NCBI GenBank assembly: GCA_027475525.1
Contig: JAMWFC010000090.1
Location: forward strand, 1,612,001 to 1,676,000
DNA from: Macrolepiota albuminosa
Lineage: Eukaryota; Basidiomycota; Agaricomycetes; Agaricales; Agaricaceae
Direction of reading: 5' to 3'
DNA: 64,000 nucleotides
Positions 8,634 to 20,053 of this stretch are shown here, one piece after another (within the stretch, counting starts at the first letter, position 1; each line of letters starts with the position of its first letter). Below the pieces are notes generated by a model. That model ran no database searches. It worked only from the letters and a program-made list of their open reading frames with translations, and was not told the DNA's origin. The translations under genes were made by a program, and so were the position numbers.

Positions 8634-9369
8634 TGTCATGACCCCCCCAGAATCCCATCTGGGACTTTCTTGCCAACCCCACAATACAACTCCTGCCATC
8701 ATGACCGCTGGAACTGCCATCACACACATCAACCCTGTCATCATGCATGCCTCCTGACAGCCCTGCATCATGGACCCTGGGACCACCTGCCAGCACAGCT
8801 GTTACCCTGCAATCAATGATCAGATCGTGCCAATCACTCCAGCTATCATGGATCATGCATCACAGCCTTCTTTCCACACTAATTGATTGCACGCTTCACA
8901 TGCATGATTTCTGATATACAATTCTCCTCCATCCACCACTGCCTATCAACTCCTGGAACTGCCCCAGACATTTCAGAACCCCTTAGGAACCCAGAGTGAC
9001 CCCTGCATGTACTTAAAAAGTGGCTACCCACTTGTAGTACCTTAGTCTTGATATTATACTAACTGTTTGTATACCCTTTGATTGACTGGTACACATTGAC
9101 TGGCACACTTTGACTAGCACACTTTGACTGATATGTGTGCTCTTTAGATTGGTACACACTTCATGACTTTAAGTTTATTAACCCTGGTCTTGTCTTAGAA
9201 CCTCTGGTTCTCAACTCTACCTCAATTCCATAACTTTTTGACTTTCTCCAATCCTTGGACTAAGTTCCTTAACCTGGGAAATCCCTTGTTTGTGTCTTAC
9301 ACATAGATCAAGTCCACCTTGTAAGGGCATTGCTTTCCTGGAAAGCTTCTGACTCAGCAGAACCTGACA
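8634..9369 (+). repeat. LTR-B, 5' LTR of chromovirus-2 (736 bp)
   Basis: It runs TGTCATGACCCCC to GAACCTGACA. A TATA-like ACTTAAAAAGTGG lies at 9011-9023, and AGTCTTGATATTA at 9044-9056 about 30 bp further is the proposed transcription start. Confidence 0.88.
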
Positions 9370-9382
9370 TAAAATCAAGACT
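9370..9382 (+). promoter_or_regulatory. putative self-primer-binding site of chromovirus-2
   Basis: TAAAATCAAGACT directly abuts the LTR end. It is complementary to AGTCTTGATATTA (9044-9056) at 12 of 13 positions; the left-edge copy (309-321 against 701-713) matches at all 13. This is how Tf1/sushi-type elements prime, with the 5' end of their own RNA folded back. It does not start with the TGG expected for ordinary tRNA 3'-end priming. Confidence 0.6.
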
Positions 9383-11640
9383 CCTCCTTGCACTATTCTT
9401 GATGGCTATGTATACTCATACTTACTACCTCACAGGTTATCAGACTGACTCTTATGGATGTCTGATACCTGGACACTACTCTGCACAGACCCTCCACCCT
9501 GTCTACCTACCTCTCCCATATAAACACCAACACCTCCACCACTACTAGGCCCCTGACCTGTCCCTCTATGACCTAGGACCCTCAGCCAGCTGGGCCCCTC
9601 CATTCAACTTAGGCATGACATGGCTCGTAGAGGTCCCCTCATACTGGAGCATTCCTGTGGGTCTACTAGAGACCCCGTTCATTCCTAGTAGGCCTTGTCC
9701 GATTCCTCCAAGCAAGGGTCTCTTCACTCCCATCCCATATTACAGTTACCAATGCCCTGATCCCCAATCCTGTGGACCTCCCAAATGTGACTACCAGCCT
9801 TGACACCACCTGGCCACCACCCCACTCACATGGACCCCTCCATTGCCTATGGGACAATGACACTTCAAGGAGTATAAGCATCAACATAATGAGGTGCTCT
9901 GTTTACTCAGGATCTTGCTGAAGACCTTTGCACAATGGACAAGGACATTATGGAATTTGGACACAATGACTTTGAGGGCATCTCAGAGGACTGGACACAC
10001 TGCCTGGTTGAGTTTGGAGAATGGCTTGCTTGGGGAGAGCTCCCATGGTAAAGTATAGGTGCAACATGATCCTCCGCAAAGACTTATAGCAGCTGCTCAA
10101 CAAAGTCCATGCGTGTCAGGGGACTCCTCATTTCTTCCTTCTTTCACTCCTTATTCCTTCACTCTCCTTTCATTGATTTTCTTATTTCTTCTATCATTCT
10201 CTCATTTTGCTGTTTCTATTCTCTCAACACTATCTGTTAGTACTATTCTCAACCTTTGAGGTGCTCTGGTTCTTTAGCTATCATTCAGACAAGTGTGAGC
10301 CCCTCAGCACCACTTCCAGACCACTTATATAAGCCAGAGTTTGCCAGAGTTTGCCTCTTATTTGTGCAATTGTTTGTGTAGGCAATTTTTGAGTTTTTAA
10401 GGTTTTGTTGTACTGTACAGTTGTTTCCCATGCTTCAGAGGCCCAAGAAGCGTCCAACCTGGCATAGGGAATCCCTAGACTTGTTCTCTTTGGATCTCCC
10501 TCTGCCAGGTGAGTAGCTATCATGATATTGTCAGTATATATTCTAATACACTTTGGATCTCCCTCTGCCAGCTGTGTGACTGAGCCACAGCCTCTAGAGG
10601 TCGTCCTTACAATGCACCTCCCTCCCCTTGACCCCTCAACAATCCTGTGAATCCTGGCCACTCAATTCACATTCAACTGAAACTCTCAGAGCTGACCCTG
10701 GCACCCCTGCAGCCCTGACTCTGGAGCAACAGCAACAGGAAAAATGATAAAACACCTTGGCTATGCTGTAATCCCTCAATCTGATGGGCAAACTATTCAA
10801 TTAGCCCACTGCTTGTGTGGTAGGTTTGTTGGCCTTGATGTAGGGCTAACTCTGTTCCTAGCACCTTCAAGATCTGGGGACAATCCTGAAAACTTCTGGA
10901 ACTGCTTCTATGGATAGACAATGCCTGAACTCTGCCACTAGCAACCTACAGGAGACTCTGGGCCAACACCACCAGTATAGACAACAGAATGTGCTACATC
11001 AACAAGCTTACTCAAGATGACAACAATCGATGTTCTATGCCTATGACAACTCTGGCCCTGCTCTCCACAACTACCTCAGCACCCCCCAAGCCAAACTTCT
11101 GTCATGACCCCCCACTCCACTTTGATCTGTGGAACCTCCCACAGCCTGCAATGCAGGCCCGACTCTCTGCGCAATCTAGCACCCAACCTGGCACCCAGCC
11201 CAACACTGCAAATTGACCCAGCACCACAGAATCCTCTCTGACTGCCTCTGCCACTCCCAGTTAACCCTCAAGGATGGCCCAGCAGCCTGCCACTCTGCCA
11301 CTCTTTGCATGGAGATCAGGACCTCCCTCTGACAGGAACAACCCCCCTTAAGACAATGAACCCCTGGGCTGGGGACCCCCAGGTGAGCCACCTGGAGAAG
11401 GCCCTCCAGGAGGGTGGGGCCCCACACTCAGTGCCTTTCCTCCCCATGAAAGGGGGGCAACCACTATTATTACTACTACTACAATGCAGGACCCCCCTGT
11501 AATGCAGCTGGACTGAACAACACTTGTGATGTTCTTGCCCATGAAGGACACTTGGACATCCAGAAACCTGATGCATTTATGGGCTGGGACCCCTGGAAAT
11601 GGCATACATTTCTAACTCAGTATTTCAATACGTTTCAGGC
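9383..11640 (+). mobile_element. long leader and decayed N-terminal gag of chromovirus-2
   Basis: About 2.2 kb, including the 498-bp solo LTR-A. The first ~350 bp match the left-edge element leader (1-321). Further on, Pro/Thr/Asn/Gln-rich frames (for example about 10989-11216) resemble the low-complexity start of gypsy Gag, but no domain can be named. A trinucleotide run (ATT/ACT)n lies near 11464-11482. Confidence 0.5.
10114..10611 (+). repeat. solo LTR-A nested in chromovirus-2
   Basis: A complete 498-bp LTR-A with no internal region, left by recombination between two LTRs. It is flanked by ATGCG (10109-10113) and ATGCA (10612-10616), a 5-bp target duplication with one transition. It inserted after chromovirus-2 was in place. 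TATATAAGCC near 10326 is its TATA-like site. Confidence 0.9.
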
Positions 11641-11682
11641 AAAGCTGCTCATATTATAGGTTGACAGCTCCAGGGTTGGGAG

Positions 11683-12480
11683 ATTGCCTTCAACCACTAC
11701 ATGGCCCTCATTCAGTTTGACTCCAACAATCCGGCACTCTTCTGCTGGCAGGCCTTTGTCAATGAGTTCTCAGAAAAATTTGGGATCTACAACACCATGG
11801 CCAAAGCTGAGAACAACCTCTTCAACTTCTGGATGTGCTCTGAAGAATGCTTCACCAACTTTATTGTACATTTTGAGAAGGAAGCTTATGAGATAGATTG
11901 ATAGATTGAAATTACAGCACTCTCTGGTATGCCCTCCACCACATACTGCCACAATGCATCAAGGATGTCCTCTGGCTTGCCCTGAAACAGCCCTTCTATG
12001 ACAGATACAAGGCTCTTGTTATGCAGATCAACTAGCACTACTGGAAAGACTGCAACAAGTACTCAAACTCCCAAACCTCCTGGAACATACAAGGAGGTCC
12101 ACCCTGGCCCTCTGGTGAGCCCCCCAATCTTCTGAACTGAAACTCTGGTCCATCCCCTTTCCCCAGTGGCCACCCCTGGTAAGTCATGGTCCCCTTAATG
12201 CTAATCCTAGTAGTGGCACCTGTTCCCAGGCCCAACTCAATGCTGCTGTGGCCATCAACAACCCTGGCAATTTTCTGACCCCTGATGAGCTCCTGAAAGA
12301 CCCAGACAACCTCAAATTCACCAAAAAACAGGACAAAGAGGCTCTTTGGGCTGACTAGCTCCAGAAGAAGGGACAGCCTTGAATTGAGGTTTTGAAGGAT
12401 ATGCAGGATTAATGGAGAAGGGAGGATATTTGTATACTTTGTAGTAAAAAAGACCACTTTTCTCTGAGTGTCTCCAATAG
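11683..12480 (+). pseudogene. gag remnant of chromovirus-2
   Basis: The frame from 11701 reads ALIQFDSNNPALFCWQAFVN, EFSEKFGIYNTMAKAENNLF and FTNFIVHFEKEAYEID, the capsid core of a fungal gypsy Gag. It stops at a TGA, then LRYALHH-like text continues. Near 12427-12480 a knuckle relic is left (LCSKKDHFSLSVSN) in which the last Cys is gone. It is non-functional as it stands. Confidence 0.72.
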
Positions 12481-13131
12481 CAGACTATGGGACATGCCAC
12501 TTGGACCTTTGAAGAAGAGGACACCACCTACAAATATTTAGAAAACAACCCCAGTAATTTAAACCTAGAAAACACAACAAATCACAGAATTGACCCTGAC
12601 ATCTTCTCCATCCTGGTCTCTCATTTTTGCACAACAACACTTGTACAGGACACCCTCATAGCTTACCTATCCTCCTACTCTTTGCACTCACTCCTCTTAA
12701 AAGTCTGCATTATCTCTTCCAGAAACCCCCTTAATACCCTCATCAACAATGGCACTACGGACAACTTCATTGACAAGGCATGGTCTTCCTCTGCCCCAGA
12801 ACCCACTCAATGACTCCTGGTCCCTGTCTGACTCTGCCTCTTTGATGGAGACACCTCTGCAGCTGGGAATATCATTCATTTTATGTGTATGCCTATCACT
12901 TTTGCCAACAGATAAACTCACACTCTCCAGATGCTGGTAATCAAACTCTATCCCTCTGCACCCTTGATCCTGGGGCTCCCTTGGCTCCAGGACACTAACC
13001 CCCACATCAACTGGTGACACCTCATCCTCTGCTTGAATTAGGAGCTGACAACCAACAACCAACAGCTTCTCTTTGACATTTCCATTTTTCCAAGCCCCAA
13101 CCCAACTCTGAAGGACTCCTCAGATGGAGCC

Positions 13132-13365
13132 ATGCTGCTTTCCAGGCTCCAGTCTTGCTTGTCACAGTTCTTTGTCATTAATGCCAGGTTGGATGGCATC
13201 CCAGAACCACTATTGGCCCTCATTGATAGAAGAGCCACCAGAGTCTTCATCAGGGATGCCCTCAACTTCTCCACAACCCTCTTGGACAACCCCTCAATCT
13301 GCAATGGCTCGACAGCACCCCCTTCTCTTCTGGCCCCATCAAAAGGTCTTACTCAGGACATGTGA
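13132..13365 (+). pseudogene. aspartic protease remnant of chromovirus-2
   Basis: The frame reads FVINARLDGIPEPLLALIDR, then RATRVFIRDALN. The protease loop expected as IDSGAT is IDRRAT, so the active-site Ser-Gly pair is lost while Asp remains. It sits between gag and RT as in other gypsy elements. Confidence 0.65.
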
Positions 13366-13589
13366 CCCTGGACAACAGCTTCAAATTCACATTGGACTTC
13401 CTGGTCATGCAACTTCATCTTGCCCCCTTTGTCCATCTTATGCAGGAAGGAATCCCTACATTGCAGTTACACATCTTGCCCTCTCTTCCAGAGGAACACT
13501 TATAAATAGATACTATCTCTCTGAAGAGGAAAACTGAAGAGCAGATCTAATAAGAAGTAGTTTCTCCAGAGTACTATAAATTTGCTGAC

Positions 13590-13855
13590 ATGTTTTCCAA
13601 AGGAGACACCAAGGAGATCCCTTCTCATTGCCCCTACAACCATACAATTGACCTTGAGAAAGGGGCCTTCCTGCCCTTCAGCAAAGTATACAATATGTTG
13701 AAAGTCAAACTCTGTGCCCTCAAGGACTACCTCAATAAAATTCTCAGAAAAGGATTCATCTGCCCTTCAGCCTCTGCCACCAGAGCTCTGGTTCTATTTG
13801 CCAAGAAGAAGGATGGCTTGCTCTGGCTTTGTGTTGACTACTGAGGACTCAATAA
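13590..13855 (+). pseudogene. RT N-terminal part of chromovirus-2
   Basis: The frame reads MFSKGDTKEIPSHCPYNHTI, then DLEKGAF and LCALKDYLNKILRKGFICPS, then VLFAKKKDGLLWLCVDY followed by TGA. This is the start of gypsy RT up to the conserved basic motif. The rest resumes at 14606 after a solo LTR inserted in the codons following CVDY. Confidence 0.82.
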
Positions 13856-14605
13856 TGTCAGGTTCCACTGAGTTGGGGGCTTTCTGGAAAAGCAATGCCC
13901 TTACAAGGTAGACTTGATCTACATGTACTTGGGTGTCTGGAACTCCGGACCATGCTCCAGGGCTCAAGACATGAACAGGGGATTCCTGGAATAAGGGACT
14001 TAGTTTGGGGATTGGGTGAAGTCAAAAGGATTTAAAGGATTAGAGTCAGGTCAAAAACCAGGGGTTCTAAGATGAGACCAGGTTAGTAAAACTTAAGTTG
14101 CAAAGTGCACACCAAACTCAGAGCACATGGTTATTCAAGCGTGCCAGTCAAAGTGTGCCAGTTAGTGCATACTAGTCAATCAAAGGGCATGCAAACAATC
14201 AAAGTAATATCAAGACTAAAGTATGACAAGTGGGTAGCTACTCTTTAAGTACTGGTGGGGCTACTCCAGGTTCCTGAGAGGTTCTGGGATGTCTGGGGCA
14301 GTTCTGGGAGTGAATGGGCAGCAGGGGTAGAAGAGGGGAAACTTGTATACCAGGGATTGCGCATGCAGGGCACACAATCAATTGGCATGGAGGAGTAGTC
14401 CTAATGCGTGATGTGTGATAGCTAAGGCGATTGACGTGATCTGGTGATTGGTGGGTGTGCCAGCAGACAGTTCCAGGATTTATAATGCAGGGTTGTCAGG
14501 GGCTGTGGTGTAATGGCAGGGGTTGTGTCATGGGGTTGCAGGAGAAGTCCTGGATGGGGTTCCAGGGGTGTTCTGAGGTGGTCCCAGGTAGGGGGGGTCA
14601 TGACA
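13856..14605 (-). repeat. solo LTR-B inserted in the RT gene of chromovirus-2
   Basis: A full-length 750-bp LTR-B in the orientation opposite to its host element. It is flanked by perfect AATAA duplications (13851-13855 and 14606-14610). Removing it and one duplication rejoins the RT reading frame, so it post-dates the element and belongs to the same LTR family as its host. Confidence 0.93.
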
Positions 14606-15182
14606 AATAAGATCATCAAGAAGAACTGCTACCTGCTCCCACTCATTGGCAATCTGGTCAACCAACTCTGCAGCACCAAGATCTACACAAAGATCAACCT
14701 CCACTCCAATTATAATAACATCTGCATCATCCCAAGATGCATTCCATATGTGGTATGGTCTGTTTGAGTACCTTGTAATGCCTTTTGGAATGACTAACTC
14801 TCTTGCCACATTCCAATACTTCATGAATGACATCTTCCACAACATGAGCAATGTCTTTGTCATTGTCTATCTGGACAATATCCTCATTTACTCTGACTCA
14901 AAGAAAGATCATCAGAAGCATGTCTGGCAAGTCCTTGAATGCCTCTGGGAGCACAATCTCCATGCCAAATCTGAGAAGTGCTCATTCCACACTGAGGAGG
15001 TTGAGTATCTTGGCATCATTGTATTCCCAAATAGTGTCCATATGGACTCTTACAAGGTTGAAGCTATTGTCAACTGGCTGCAACCCTGGAATGTCAAGGA
15101 GGTACAATCTTTCCTGGGTTTCACTAATTTCTACCAGAGATTTATAGACAACTATTCTGGCATCATAAAACCCCTCAACTAG
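14606..15182 (+). pseudogene. RT C-terminal part of chromovirus-2, active site YLDN
   Basis: After the solo LTR the RT goes on with CYLLPLIGNLVNQLCSTKIY, then TKINLHSNYNNI, a frame change near 14740, and PFGMTNSLATFQYFMNDIFH. The catalytic box reads IVYLDNILIYSDS where YLDD is required, an Asp-to-Asn change explained by G-to-A. The thumb continues to SFLGFTNFYQRFIDNYSGII and stops at TAG 15180. Confidence 0.85.
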
Positions 15183-15305
15183 CTCACATGCAAGGATGTC
15201 ACATAGAACTGGGCCAGTTAGTGCCAGAGTGTCTTTAATCTACTCAAGGAGGCTTTTATAGCCACCCCCATACTCTGGCACTACAACCCTGATCTTTCAA
15301 TCATC

Positions 15306-15640
15306 TTGGAATGCGACACCTCTGACTATGCCATTTTCAAGATCATCTTGCAGATGAAACCCAATGGTGGGGAATCCCAGCCAGTGGCCTTCTACATCCA
15401 GTCTATGATTGATGCCAAACTCAACTACAACATCTACAACAAGGAACTCCTTGCCATCATTGAAGCCTTCAAGCAGTGGCAAGCCTATCTCAAAGGGGCC
15501 TGGCACCAAATTCAGATCTATTTGGATTATAACAACCTCCAGTACTTCACTATGACTAAGCAGCTCAGTCAGCATCAGGCCCAATAGTCCAAAATCTTCT
15601 TAGAATACAACTTCATGATCTAGTACCACCCAGAATGACT
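15306..15640 (+). pseudogene. RNase H remnant of chromovirus-2
   Basis: The frame reads MECDTSDYAIFKIILQMKP, then PVAFYIQSMIDAKLNYNIYN, KELLAIIEAFKQW and LDYNNLQYFTMTKQLSQHQA. The first Asp and the Glu-Leu-Leu-Ala helix are recognisable; the expected THDH-like motif is LDYNN. It stops at TAG 15585. Confidence 0.82.
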
Positions 15641-16043
15641 CAGAGCTAAACCTGATGTACTCCAAGAAGTCATTTGAAGCAGAATGCAATGCATTCAATC
15701 ATTGCATGGTGATCCCCCCTCTCAAATATCTAAATGCTGTACTGATCCTCAACAATGAAGGAATCTTGAGCCAGATTTGCCATGCTTCCTGGGACAAGTA
15801 CTTCACTGACCATGACTCCTGTAACCCCCTTGATAGAATTGATCTGGATCCTGCCTTCTTTCTGTTCTCCAATGAAAAGCTCCTCCTCCAGAATGGCTGC
15901 ATATACATCCCAGACCATGCCTGACTTTGATTGAATGTTCTTTGCCAGCACCATGACCACAAGCTCTGGGAACATCCCAGAATACATAAAACCCTTCAGC
16001 TTGTCTTCTGAACTTACTTCTGGCCAGAATTGAAGAAGGATGT

Positions 16044-16217
16044 TGTAACGGAGTCATCCGTGTTATTAGCGTCAACGACGCTATAATCATTTAATAGAGT
16101 ATTACATAAGATAACATCTTGTTTTCACTCTAAGTACTAGTCAAATCCAATACTGCGGTCTGATTTAGCACTTGTGTGATACACACAAGATAGTTCTAAC
16201 TTGTAACTCAGGTTACA
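16044..16217 (+). repeat. solo LTR-D (174 bp) nested in chromovirus-2
   Basis: A short LTR beginning TGTAAC and ending GTTACA, flanked by perfect GATGT duplications (16039-16043 and 16218-16222). Two relatives lie at 23901-24074 (minus) and 27368-27540 (plus). The short size suggests a copia-like or terminal-repeat-in-miniature element; no internal region is seen here. Confidence 0.88.
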
Positions 16218-16313
16218 GATGTGACCTGCTATATTTGATCATGCAAACCCTGCCTAGGCCAAAGTCCCCCAACACCAGCCCTATGGACTGCTGAAACTCC
16301 TGCTGGTAGGACA

Positions 16314-16790
16314 ATGCCCCTGGTCCTCCATATCCATGGATTACATCATCAAACTCCCAAAATCAGAAGGTTTGATGCCATTCTTATTGTTGTGTGTAGG
16401 CTAACTAAGCAGGGCATCTTCCTACCCTGTTACACTATGGACACTGCCCTGGACTTTGCTTGGCTATTCCTTGAGCACATCTTTGCCAAGCATAGACTCC
16501 CAGACAACATAGTCTCTGACTGTGGCCTGCTCTTTATGTCCAAGTTTTGGACCTCCCTATGTAAGGCCCTTGAAATAAAGACTAGCCTCTCTACCACCTA
16601 CCATCTGGAAATTGATGGCCAAACTGAAAGGGTCAACCAATCCCTTGAACTCTCTGGCTATACATTAACTACCTGCAGGACAACTGGCACACTGAGCTCC
16701 CCTTGGCTGAGTTTACCTATAACAACATGCCACACTCTGCCACCAGGATATTGCCCTTCTTTGCCAACAAAGAGTACTACCCCCAGCTGA
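16314..16790 (+). pseudogene. integrase core remnant of chromovirus-2
   Basis: The frame reads RRFDAILIVVCRLTKQGIFL, then HRLPDNIVSDCGLLFMSKFW and YHLEIDGQTERVNQSLE. It is the catalytic core with Asp, Asp and Glu in place, but DRG has become DCG. A frame change follows (LELSGYTLTTC), after which DNWHTELPLAEFTYNN-like text runs in another frame. The zinc-binding domain lies upstream on both sides of LTR-D. Confidence 0.8.
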
Positions 16791-17039
16791 CTCTCTCACT
16801 CTGGGACATCCCATCACACGCTGCCCACAAAGTCACCTAGAATCTCTGGTCCCTTCACAAGTTCCTCCAGGAAGAGATTAACTTTGCAAACCAGGCCTAT
16901 GTAAAACATGCCAACTGAAAGCAGGAGGACATCTCTGATTGGGCCCCCAGAACAAAGGTATAGTTAGATTGATGCCATCTCCACACCTATTGGCCCTTCC
17001 CAAAACTTGATCACAAGCACCTTGGCCTATTTAAGATCT

Positions 17040-17330
17040 TGAAGAAAGTCTCATCCTATGTTTACAAGATCAAACTCCCCCTGGGACTCAAAGGTCTGCA
17101 CCTGGTCTTCCACATCCATCTCCTGGAGCAACACCTCCTGGACCCCTTTCCTGAGTGACACCCTGAACCTTCTCCTCTGATTGAGGTTAAAGACATCCTT
17201 GACTCCTGGGACATTCATGGGTGATGTCACTTCCTTGTACAATGGAAGAGATATGGCCTGGAAGACAACACTTGGGAACCATGCTGCAACCTTGAGAGAG
17301 CTGACAAATTCCAGGATTTTAAACTGAGAA
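17040..17330 (+). pseudogene. GPY/F and chromodomain remnant of chromovirus-2
   Basis: Plus-strand frames give YKIKLPLGLKGLHLVFHIHL, then EVKDILDSWDIHG, a [22 protein letters not shown] and ERADKFQDF. That is the end of Pol with a chromodomain whose second and third strands are readable. It identifies the element as a chromovirus despite the decay. Confidence 0.75.
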
Positions 17331-19030
17331 ATACCTTCCCTGGGCACAGGACTCACAAATGGCATTAGTGGGTGTAACCTCTGCCTCTGAGTTTAGTAGG
17401 GACAACTCCTGCATATACTTCTCATTCTTTTCATTTTCATATTCCACTCTCTCTAATACTTTTAAAATTCCAGAAGTGTCTCCTCCATAATAGTGCCCAG
17501 GAGGATCCATGCTAGAGATGCATTCCTGGCTCACAGTTTGTTTTCCTTATGCTATGTGTCTCACTCTAGTTCCAAAAGAGCAAGAGAACAAGAAAGTTGG
17601 CTGAGCAAGAAATTTGGTTAATGAGGGGCCTCTAGACCCCTCTTTCCCTCTTCTCCTCCCTCCTGCTCCCCTGCTCCCCTGCTCCTCCACCTCTCCTGGA
17701 GCATGTTCTTATGACACCTCCTCCATCAATTGGTCCCAGGATAGAAGTGGCTCGCTCTTGTCTAGAACCCTCTCAAAACACATCTCCAGTACTGGAACAT
17801 TCCTTCACCAATATGCTGACACCACTCTTCCCAGCAAGCCCAGGCCCTGCTCCACCCCTGGGGGTCATCAGCTCAGGCCACTGCTCCTTCTGCAATAATA
17901 TGAGCACTGCAGCTACCCTGTCCAGGAGCAGTCAATGCTTTCAGGCCCAACCTGGAAATGTCAGCACAGGCACACTTAGAAAATAGAAACACTTACTCAG
18001 AAAAGCCATGCGGGCAATCACCACATCCTGCAGCAAGGCTGCCAACAGCCTCTAACTTGGGGGGGCCTGCTCTGGGCACCCCATTCTCTGCTCTAGTCAG
18101 GCCCACAGCATGTCCCGCTCAGCCTCTAGCTCTCTCCAGGTGGCTCACACTGCCTCCCGATCTTTCTCCACCCACCTCCAGGCTGCTGCCTCCTGTCTCA
18201 CTTCCTCCTTGCTATGCATTAACAATGTCTGGACCTCTTGGAGGTGTTCTGCCATCACCTGGTATTGATCCATAATCTCTCTAAACTCCTGCTTGGCCCA
18301 CTTCAGATGCTTCTGGAGAGAAATAACTCTTTCTCCAGTTTCACAATACAATCCTGCTCCTCCACTTTCATCCTCTGGGTCACCCCTTTCAGCAGCCACC
18401 CCTGCTTCCGCATCATGCAATGCATCCTCCACAAGGCTAAAATGGAGCACCGCTTGTGATTGAGGCAGCATGCCTTGCACAGTGAGGAGTATTTTCAAGA
18501 TGAAGGCTCTGGAGCCTCAAAGAAGCATGACACTATCTGACAGGCACAGTGCATATACTGGGGTCAACATCAGCAGTGACCAAGAGATACAAAATCACTT
18601 ACTGGCTCATTACTGACACACCACGCATGAGTGGGCAGCCCTCAGAGCCTCTCCAGGGCCTGTTCAAATAGTTCCTGCATCATGCCCACCTATGGAGTGC
18701 ACAGATTTTTCAGGACCACTAAAACAGTTCCTGGGGCCATCCTGGATCAATGAAAGTGCAGGGCAGCAAGGCAAGGTTGGGGCAAAGAGTGGGAACAAGG
18801 AGGGCAGACAGTTATCTGCATAAAGGTAGGCACAGGACAACTAAGACCTGTCTTAGGAATGGGCTCAGGGACTGACCCCAGAATGCTACTTGGGCCTGCC
18901 TTGAGAATAGGCTCCAGAAGGTGACTAGGACCCACCTCCAGAGCAAGAGCATTTTGTTGTTCTGAAAAAGGGAAGTTGATTATGCCAAGCAAAATCGCAT
19001 GGGTGCACTTACATTGCTGGGTGAGCATTG
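17319..19030 (-). pseudogene. antisense coding-like region in the 3' part of chromovirus-2
   Basis: Three minus-strand frames in the element tail read as one broken protein. 19034-18747 is Pro/Leu-rich. 18498-18145 (117 residues) is strongly helical and coiled-coil-like (ERVISLQKHLKWAKQEFREI, HLQEVQTLLMHSKEEVRQEA). It then continues past two TGA codons as ATWRELEAERDMLWA and LEQRMGCPE. 17534-17319 carries MDPPGHYYGGDTSGILKVLE and a Cys pair. Both TGA codons are explained by CGA-to-TGA. I do not recognise a family. Its position between chromodomain and 3' LTR, in antisense, suggests an accessory gene of the element. Confidence 0.5.
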
Positions 19031-19279
19031 CCATGCACTCATGGTCAAGCCAGTGCCAGCATCTAGCATTTCAGGTCTTCTATGCAACCAGAGGGGCAAC
19101 CTTATTAGTAGGAGGAGGCATTGGAGAATAAGTCAGTGTGAATGACATAGTTGAGATTGATGATAATTTTTTTTTTGCTATGTATCAGGAGGTGAGACTC
19201 CAGCTCCCACACTTGGACCTCTGGACCAGACCACTAGTAATGCACACCTCAGAGGGTCTCAGCGCTGAGAGGGGGGTGA

Positions 19280-20053
19280 TGTTGCAACCTCCTCATCTAG
19301 GACTACCCTGGGATATTCCAGGAACCCCATCCAGAACTCCCTTGCCAACTCCACGATACAACTCCTGCTATCACAACTGCCAGAACTGTTATCATATGCA
19401 TCAAACCCCACCATCATGCATGTGTCCTGATAGCCCCACATCATGGACCCTGGGACCACCTGCTGGCATGGCTGTTACCCTGCAATCAACAATCAGATCA
19501 TGCCAATCACTCTGGCTATCATGCATCACACATCATGGCCTTTTCTTCATGCCAATTGATCATGCACTCCATATGTGTGATCTCCAATATACAATCTCCC
19601 TCTATTCACCACTGCCCATTAACTCCTGGAACCACTCCAGACATCCCAGAACCCCTCAAGAATCTGGAGTGACCCCTGCATGTACTTAAAGAGTAGCTAC
19701 CCACTTGTAGTACTTGAGTCTTGATATTACACTAATTGTTTGCATGCCCTTTGATTGACTGGTATGCATTGACTGATATTCATGCTCTTGAGATTGGTAT
19801 GCACTTTGCAACTTTAAGTTTATTAACCCCAGTCTCATCTTAGAACCTCCAGTTCTCAACTTGACCTCAATTTCATAACTTTTTGACTTCCCCTGATTCC
19901 TGAACTAAATCTCTTAACCTGGGAAATCCCTTGTTTGTGTTTTGAATCCCAGAGCATAGTCTAGAGTTCCAGATACCCAAGTACATGTAGATCAAGTCCA
20001 CCTCAGAAGGGCACTGCTTTCCTGGAAAGCTTCCAACTCAGCAGAATTTGACA
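19280..20053 (+). repeat. LTR-B, 3' LTR of chromovirus-2
   Basis: It begins TGTTGCAACCTCC after the purine tract AGAGGGGGGTGA (19267-19279) and ends AATTTGACA. It has diverged visibly from the 5' LTR, mostly by transitions, so the element is older than chromovirus-1. GATAA (20054-20058) follows. Confidence 0.85.

Larger units (their letters stand above)
8634..20053 (+). mobile_element. chromovirus-2: degraded full-length Ty3/gypsy element with LTR-B ends
   Basis: Same-orientation LTR-B copies (8634-9369 and 19280-20053) flank a leader with PBS, gag, protease, RT, RNase H, integrase, chromodomain and purine tract. The flanking pentamers GGTAA/GATAA differ by one transition and are read as the target duplication. 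The 11.4 kb include three later solo LTRs (10114-10611, 13856-14605, 16044-16217). All open frames are broken and the RT motif reads YLDN. About 1.9 kb downstream of the chromodomain carry an antisense coding-like region. Confidence 0.88.
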
